Positions 62,783 through 64,000 of a stretch of DNA of 64,000 nt are shown here, piece by piece; position 1 is the stretch's first letter; every line of letters starts with the position of its first letter. The stretch is from Daejeonella sp. JGW-45 (GTDB lineage Bacteria; Bacteroidota; Bacteroidia; Sphingobacteriales; Sphingobacteriaceae): the NCBI RefSeq assembly GCF_029360805.1, contig NZ_JARKNC010000006.1, positions 2,199 through 66,198 of the forward strand. Direction: 5' to 3'. A program made the translations under genes and the position numbers. Below the pieces are notes generated by a model. The model did not search any database and had not been told where the DNA came from. It worked only from the letters and a program-made list of their open reading frames with translations.

Positions 62783-64000
62783 ATGAAACAAATAAAGCTT
62801 AAAGGATTTTCTATATACTCTGTTTTAACGCTATTTTTTTTAATCTTAAGTTCAATTTCTTTACGTGCTCAGGAGAAAATTACATTAAAACGAGCGACAG
62901 AGCTTGTTATCGAAAATAACCTTCAGGTTAAGCAAGCAGAGTTTTCGGAAGCGATATCTGATGAGAATCTCAGGCAGTCGAAATACTCGCTGTTTCCAAC
63001 CTTGAATGCTAACACCAGTCTTAACTTTAATTTTGGCCGGAGTATTGATCCTTTAACAAATCAGTTTGTAAATCAAGCGATTACTTCGACAAACGGGAAT
63101 ATATCGTCAACCACCCCATTATTTGGCGGTTTTCAACGAATTAATATCATCGCCCAGAATAAACTTCAGCTTGAGGCGGATAAGAGTTTTACGCAAAAAG
63201 TTAAAAATGATCTGATCCTCGCTGTTGTAACTAATTACCTGACGGTATTAAACTCGCAGGATCTTCTTACTGCGTCGCGGCAGCAGTTAGATATTTCGAA
63301 ACAACAGCTTGACGTTGAGCAAAAGTTTTATGATGTGGGAGAGAGGACCCTTGCCGACCTGTCTCAGGCAAAATCGCAGGTGGCAACCGCGGAACTAAAT
63401 GTTACCAATGCTCAGAACCAGGTTGATCTTGCATTTTTAGATCTTGCACAGTTGCTTGAACGTGACCCGGCGATTCAATTTGAAGTCGAGAAACCGGCCG
63501 TTAGTGACGCAACCACCGTCAATACGGCCTACTCTGCAGCTGAAGTTTATAAATCAGCATCTGTAAATTTTCCGGACATAAAGCTTGCGGAATTAAGAAA
63601 ATTGGTTTTAGAGAAGGAGATTGATATTGCACGAAGCGGGTATTATCCTTCATTGAATTTGCAAACCGGAATGGGTACCCGATATTCGAACGGTACTTTC
63701 GGCAATACTTCTTTTGCAAATCAAATCCAGGATAATTTTAACCAATTTATTGGATTCGGGCTAAGCATTCCAATATTTAACGGATATTCGGCACGGTCTG
63801 CCGTCCGGCGGGCGAGGATAAATTTTGAGAATGGCACTGTCAACGAGCAGCTAGCCAAAAATAACCTTAACAAAGTGATTAATCAGGCTGTTTATGATCT
63901 TAGAGCCGCTGAAAAAAGATACTATTCGGCGCAGACAGCGTTCGAGTCGTCAAGAGAAGCATTCAATGTGATTGAGCAGAGATATGCTGTCGGGCTTGTA
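62783..64000 (+). CDS. TolC family outer-membrane protein (3' end beyond window)
   Basis: The frame from 62783 is open to the window edge (406 codons visible). The signal peptide is LTLFFLILSSISLRA, with cleavage before QEKIT. Then LKRATELVIENNLQVKQAEF and SKYSLFPTLNANTSLNFNFG are typical of OEP/TolC repeats, with long coiled-coil stretches and a second repeat beginning DIKLAELRKLVLEKEIDIAR with GYYPSLNLQTG. TolC proteins form trimeric outer-membrane exit ducts for RND pumps or type I secretion; partner genes would be expected just beyond the window. Confidence 0.93.
   Translation, partial: MKQIKLKGFSIYSVLTLFFLILSSISLRAQEKITLKRATELVIENNLQVKQAEFSEAISDENLRQSKYSLFPTLNANTSLNFNFGRSIDPLTNQFVNQAITSTNGNISSTTPLFGGFQRINIIAQNKLQLEADKSFTQKVKNDLILAVVTNYLTVLNSQDLLTASRQQLDISKQQLDVEQKFYDVGERTLADLSQAKSQVATAELNVTNAQNQVDLAFLDLAQLLERDPAIQFEVEKPAVSDATTVNTAYSAAEVYKSASVNFPDIKLAELRKLVLEKEIDIARSGYYPSLNLQTGMGTRYSNGTFGNTSFANQIQDNFNQFIGFGLSIPIFNGYSARSAVRRARINFENGTVNEQLAKNNLNKVINQAVYDLRAAEKRYYSAQTAFESSREAFNVIEQRYAVGLV

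Overview
This window looks like chromosome from a Bacteroidota bacterium of the Sphingobacteriaceae type (Pedobacter or Mucilaginibacter-like). The evidence is Bacteroidota-style promoters (TTTG, 19 bp, TAnnTTTG; the best copy is upstream of rplC), type IX secretion components (PorP/SprF and two CHU_C-type C-terminal domains), a Bacteroidota-type S10/spc/alpha ribosomal block ending rpoA-rplQ, a class C-minus L36, an Arg/Gly-tailed S3, and Bacteroidota-only families (DUF5606, putative porin, the secreted AsnB-like family). The genus is inferred.

Layout. 1-14.3 kb is a plus-strand surface-protein locus. It holds a 5'-truncated fibre-like protein with an S74 intramolecular chaperone domain, three paralogous beta-strand-repeat secreted proteins, a CHU_C protein followed at once by a PorP/SprF outer-membrane protein, and a second fibre-like repeat protein. 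15.0-17.2 kb is a 2.2 kb stretch with no convincing gene but rich in repeats: a 32 bp triple tandem repeat, a roughly 203 bp direct duplication with a diverged inverted copy, and palindromes. 17.1-32.6 kb is the ribosomal protein block rplC to rplQ, with secY, map, infA and rpoA and without rpsJ at its head; a promoter precedes it and a terminator closes it. dnaK follows behind a sigma-54-like promoter.

35-42 kb, mostly minus strand, carries a nucleotidyltransferase, a HerA-like ATPase, an M42 aminopeptidase, a frameshifted ORF6N gene, a GNAT acetyltransferase and a biotin-dependent acyl-CoA carboxylase beta subunit. Divergent from the carboxylase are a small exported protein, a beta-carbonic anhydrase and a SulP transporter, which together look like a bicarbonate supply unit. 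44-54.5 kb holds pruA, a MazEF-like pair, a class A beta-lactamase-like hydrolase, lpxK, a purine nucleoside phosphorylase, a putative porin, an AsnB-like secreted protein, a cyclophilin and a DUF5606 protein. 54.7-64 kb holds a 39-residue membrane peptide gene behind rlmH, a large CHU_C/PKD protein, an SDR oxidoreductase, aconitase, a response regulator, a polysaccharide deacetylase and the start of a TolC-family gene that runs off the window.

The most unusual feature is a series of intergenic elements. Each is built from a short degenerate word repeated in tandem and then repeated in inverted orientation after a spacer, giving potential 24-30 bp stems. The word differs between loci (TACGT-type, GATATGAG-type, GGAAATGG-type, TATCAGC-type, TAGGAT-type), but some loci share one. 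Six gaps inside the ribosomal protein block hold such sequences, so they are probably transcribed within essential mRNAs.
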